Under the pieces are notes generated by a model that saw nothing but the letters and a program-made list of their open reading frames with translations, did no database searches and was not told the origin of the DNA. Below, piece after piece: positions 63,171 through 64,000 of a stretch of 64,000 bases of DNA; position 1 is the stretch's first letter; each line of letters starts with the position of its first letter. The DNA is taken from NCBI RefSeq assembly GCF_900473935.1, contig NZ_UCNN01000007.1:1-64000 (forward strand). Reading direction: 5' to 3'. Source of the stretch: Synechococcus sp. UW105. Its GTDB lineage: Bacteria > Cyanobacteriota > Cyanobacteriia > PCC-6307 > Cyanobiaceae. The position numbers were made by a program, and so were the translations under genes.

Positions 63171-64000
63171 ATGCGTGTTCTTGTCCTAAGTCCGGGGACT
63201 CTTCAGCAGCAACTCGAGCGTCTGCCCGCTCTGGCCGCTGCTGCTGAACAGCTCAACGCCACGATTCAGGTGGCCTGTCCACTCGCCCACCGCCAGGGAT
63301 GGGAGCTGCTTCCGGCCGTTGAGAAGGTGATCCCCTTCGGATTCGACGACGACACCAATCTGTCGGACTGGGCCAATCTGCTTGGCACCGTGCGCGAACC
63401 CGACTTCCAGGTGTGTTTCAACTTCGCCTTCGGGCGACAGGTGAACCTGATGCTCGGCATGAGCCATATCCCCACACGGATCGCCCTCGACGGTTTCTCC
63501 ACCACCGACCAGATCCAGCCCGGCAGTGGCTGGAAGGCCCAGAAGACCAGCAGTTTTCTTCAGCCGATCGGCCTGAAGCTCGATGCCGACGCCTTCCGCC
63601 TATCCCTGCCTGCTGCAGCGCTCGACTCAGTGCGTGCCGACCAGCCCGCCGGTGACGGTCCCTTGCTGCTGCTTGCTCCTGGTCAGGACAACAACGACTG
63701 GCCCGCCGATCGCTGGCAGCGGCTGCCAGGCAGCATCCGCCAGCGCTTGGACTCTTTACGCAGCCAGCACTTACCGGCTGGCGGGAAGCTCAACATCCGT
63801 GCAGCCCAGGTGGCCTGCTCGGATGTGGTGCTCAGCAGCTGCCCCGTCACTCAGCTTCTGGCGGTGTATGCCGGTGTTCCACTGGTGGCCCTTGGCGCGG
63901 ATGAGGCCGATCTACCAACACGTCAAGGGGTGCGCTGCCTGGGGGGTGCGGGCTCTGATCTTCGCGACCTCAGCGAACAGGACGTGCTTTCCGCTCTCGG
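63171..64000 (+). CDS. Glycosyltransferase family 9 / heptosyltransferase-like (3' end missing)
   Basis: This ATG 63171 frame stays open to the window end, giving at least 276 residues. The start MRVLVLSPGTLQQQLERLPA is a Rossmann strand, FNFAFGRQVNLMLGMS and LLLLAPGQDNNDWPADRWQR are GT9-like, and SSCPVTQLLAVYAGVPLVALGA is the sugar-nucleotide-binding end. Known members build LPS core. It is divergent from ispD, about 75 bases apart. The product beyond base 64000 is unknown. Confidence 0.82.
   Translation, partial: MRVLVLSPGTLQQQLERLPALAAAAEQLNATIQVACPLAHRQGWELLPAVEKVIPFGFDDDTNLSDWANLLGTVREPDFQVCFNFAFGRQVNLMLGMSHIPTRIALDGFSTTDQIQPGSGWKAQKTSSFLQPIGLKLDADAFRLSLPAAALDSVRADQPAGDGPLLLLAPGQDNNDWPADRWQRLPGSIRQRLDSLRSQHLPAGGKLNIRAAQVACSDVVLSSCPVTQLLAVYAGVPLVALGADEADLPTRQGVRCLGGAGSDLRDLSEQDVLSAL

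Overview
The window looks like a stretch of chromosome from a marine picocyanobacterium, most likely Synechococcus (sub-cluster 5.1 type). The evidence is oxygenic photosynthesis genes (psaF-psaJ, petC-petA, a small high-light-inducible protein), tetrapyrrole and cobalamin genes (hemL, cobM), glycolate oxidation (glcD), many small conserved cyanobacterial hypotheticals, high-GC compact core genes with frequent gene overlaps, and Nif11-type RiPP leader peptides. No CRISPR array, insertion sequence, phage or rRNA was seen.

Layout. (1) 1-3.5 kb: an AT-richer accessory island with at least six small open frames. Five or six look like double-glycine leader peptides (two Nif11-type, four short 'LSxDEL...GG'-like) with very different cores, and there is no modifying enzyme or exporter in view. 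(2) 3.7-11 kb: M32 carboxypeptidase, small secreted or membrane proteins, a histone-deacetylase-family hydrolase, a pterin dehydratase, and a His-rich CobW/COG0523 metal GTPase. (3) 11.1-19.6 kb: a Fur-box-like site, a 38-codon ORF coupled by ATGA to an iron(III) ABC permease, then a long leftward series of touching genes (hypothetical, FtsH-like peptidase, larC, UPF0104 membrane protein, phytase-like esterase, PhoX-like phosphatase). The phytase-like gene has its signal peptide in another frame. (4) 19.6-27.9 kb: TPR protein, xthA, glcD, hemL, OprB porin, DUF481 outer-membrane protein. (5) 28-34 kb: a second accessory region of small secreted Cys-containing or membrane proteins, followed by yajQ, a cupin and a MAPEG protein. 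(6) 34.6-49 kb: deoxyribosyltransferase-like, SPFH/NfeD pair, SDR, map, rplS, tRNA-Trp, LysR regulator, tRNA-Asp, gltX, antiporter, wecB, pilT-like ATPase. (7) 48.9-58 kb: a photosynthesis/translation/secretion cluster with hli, tsaD, psaF-psaJ, gmk, rqcH, tatC, petC-petA, lgt, cobM, tRNA-Val. (8) 58-64 kb: rodZ-like, ppx, ubiA, LD-carboxypeptidase, ispD, and a glycosyltransferase family 9 gene that runs off the end.

Systems that can be read: cytochrome b6f assembly (petC, petA, and tatC, which would export the Rieske protein) beside photosystem I docking subunits; iron uptake under probable Fur control; a possible phosphorus-ester pair of exported enzymes; isoprenoid/quinone synthesis (ispD, ubiA); and a possible pool of trans-acting RiPP precursors. 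All coordinates and motif readings were made by eye, and no database search was run.
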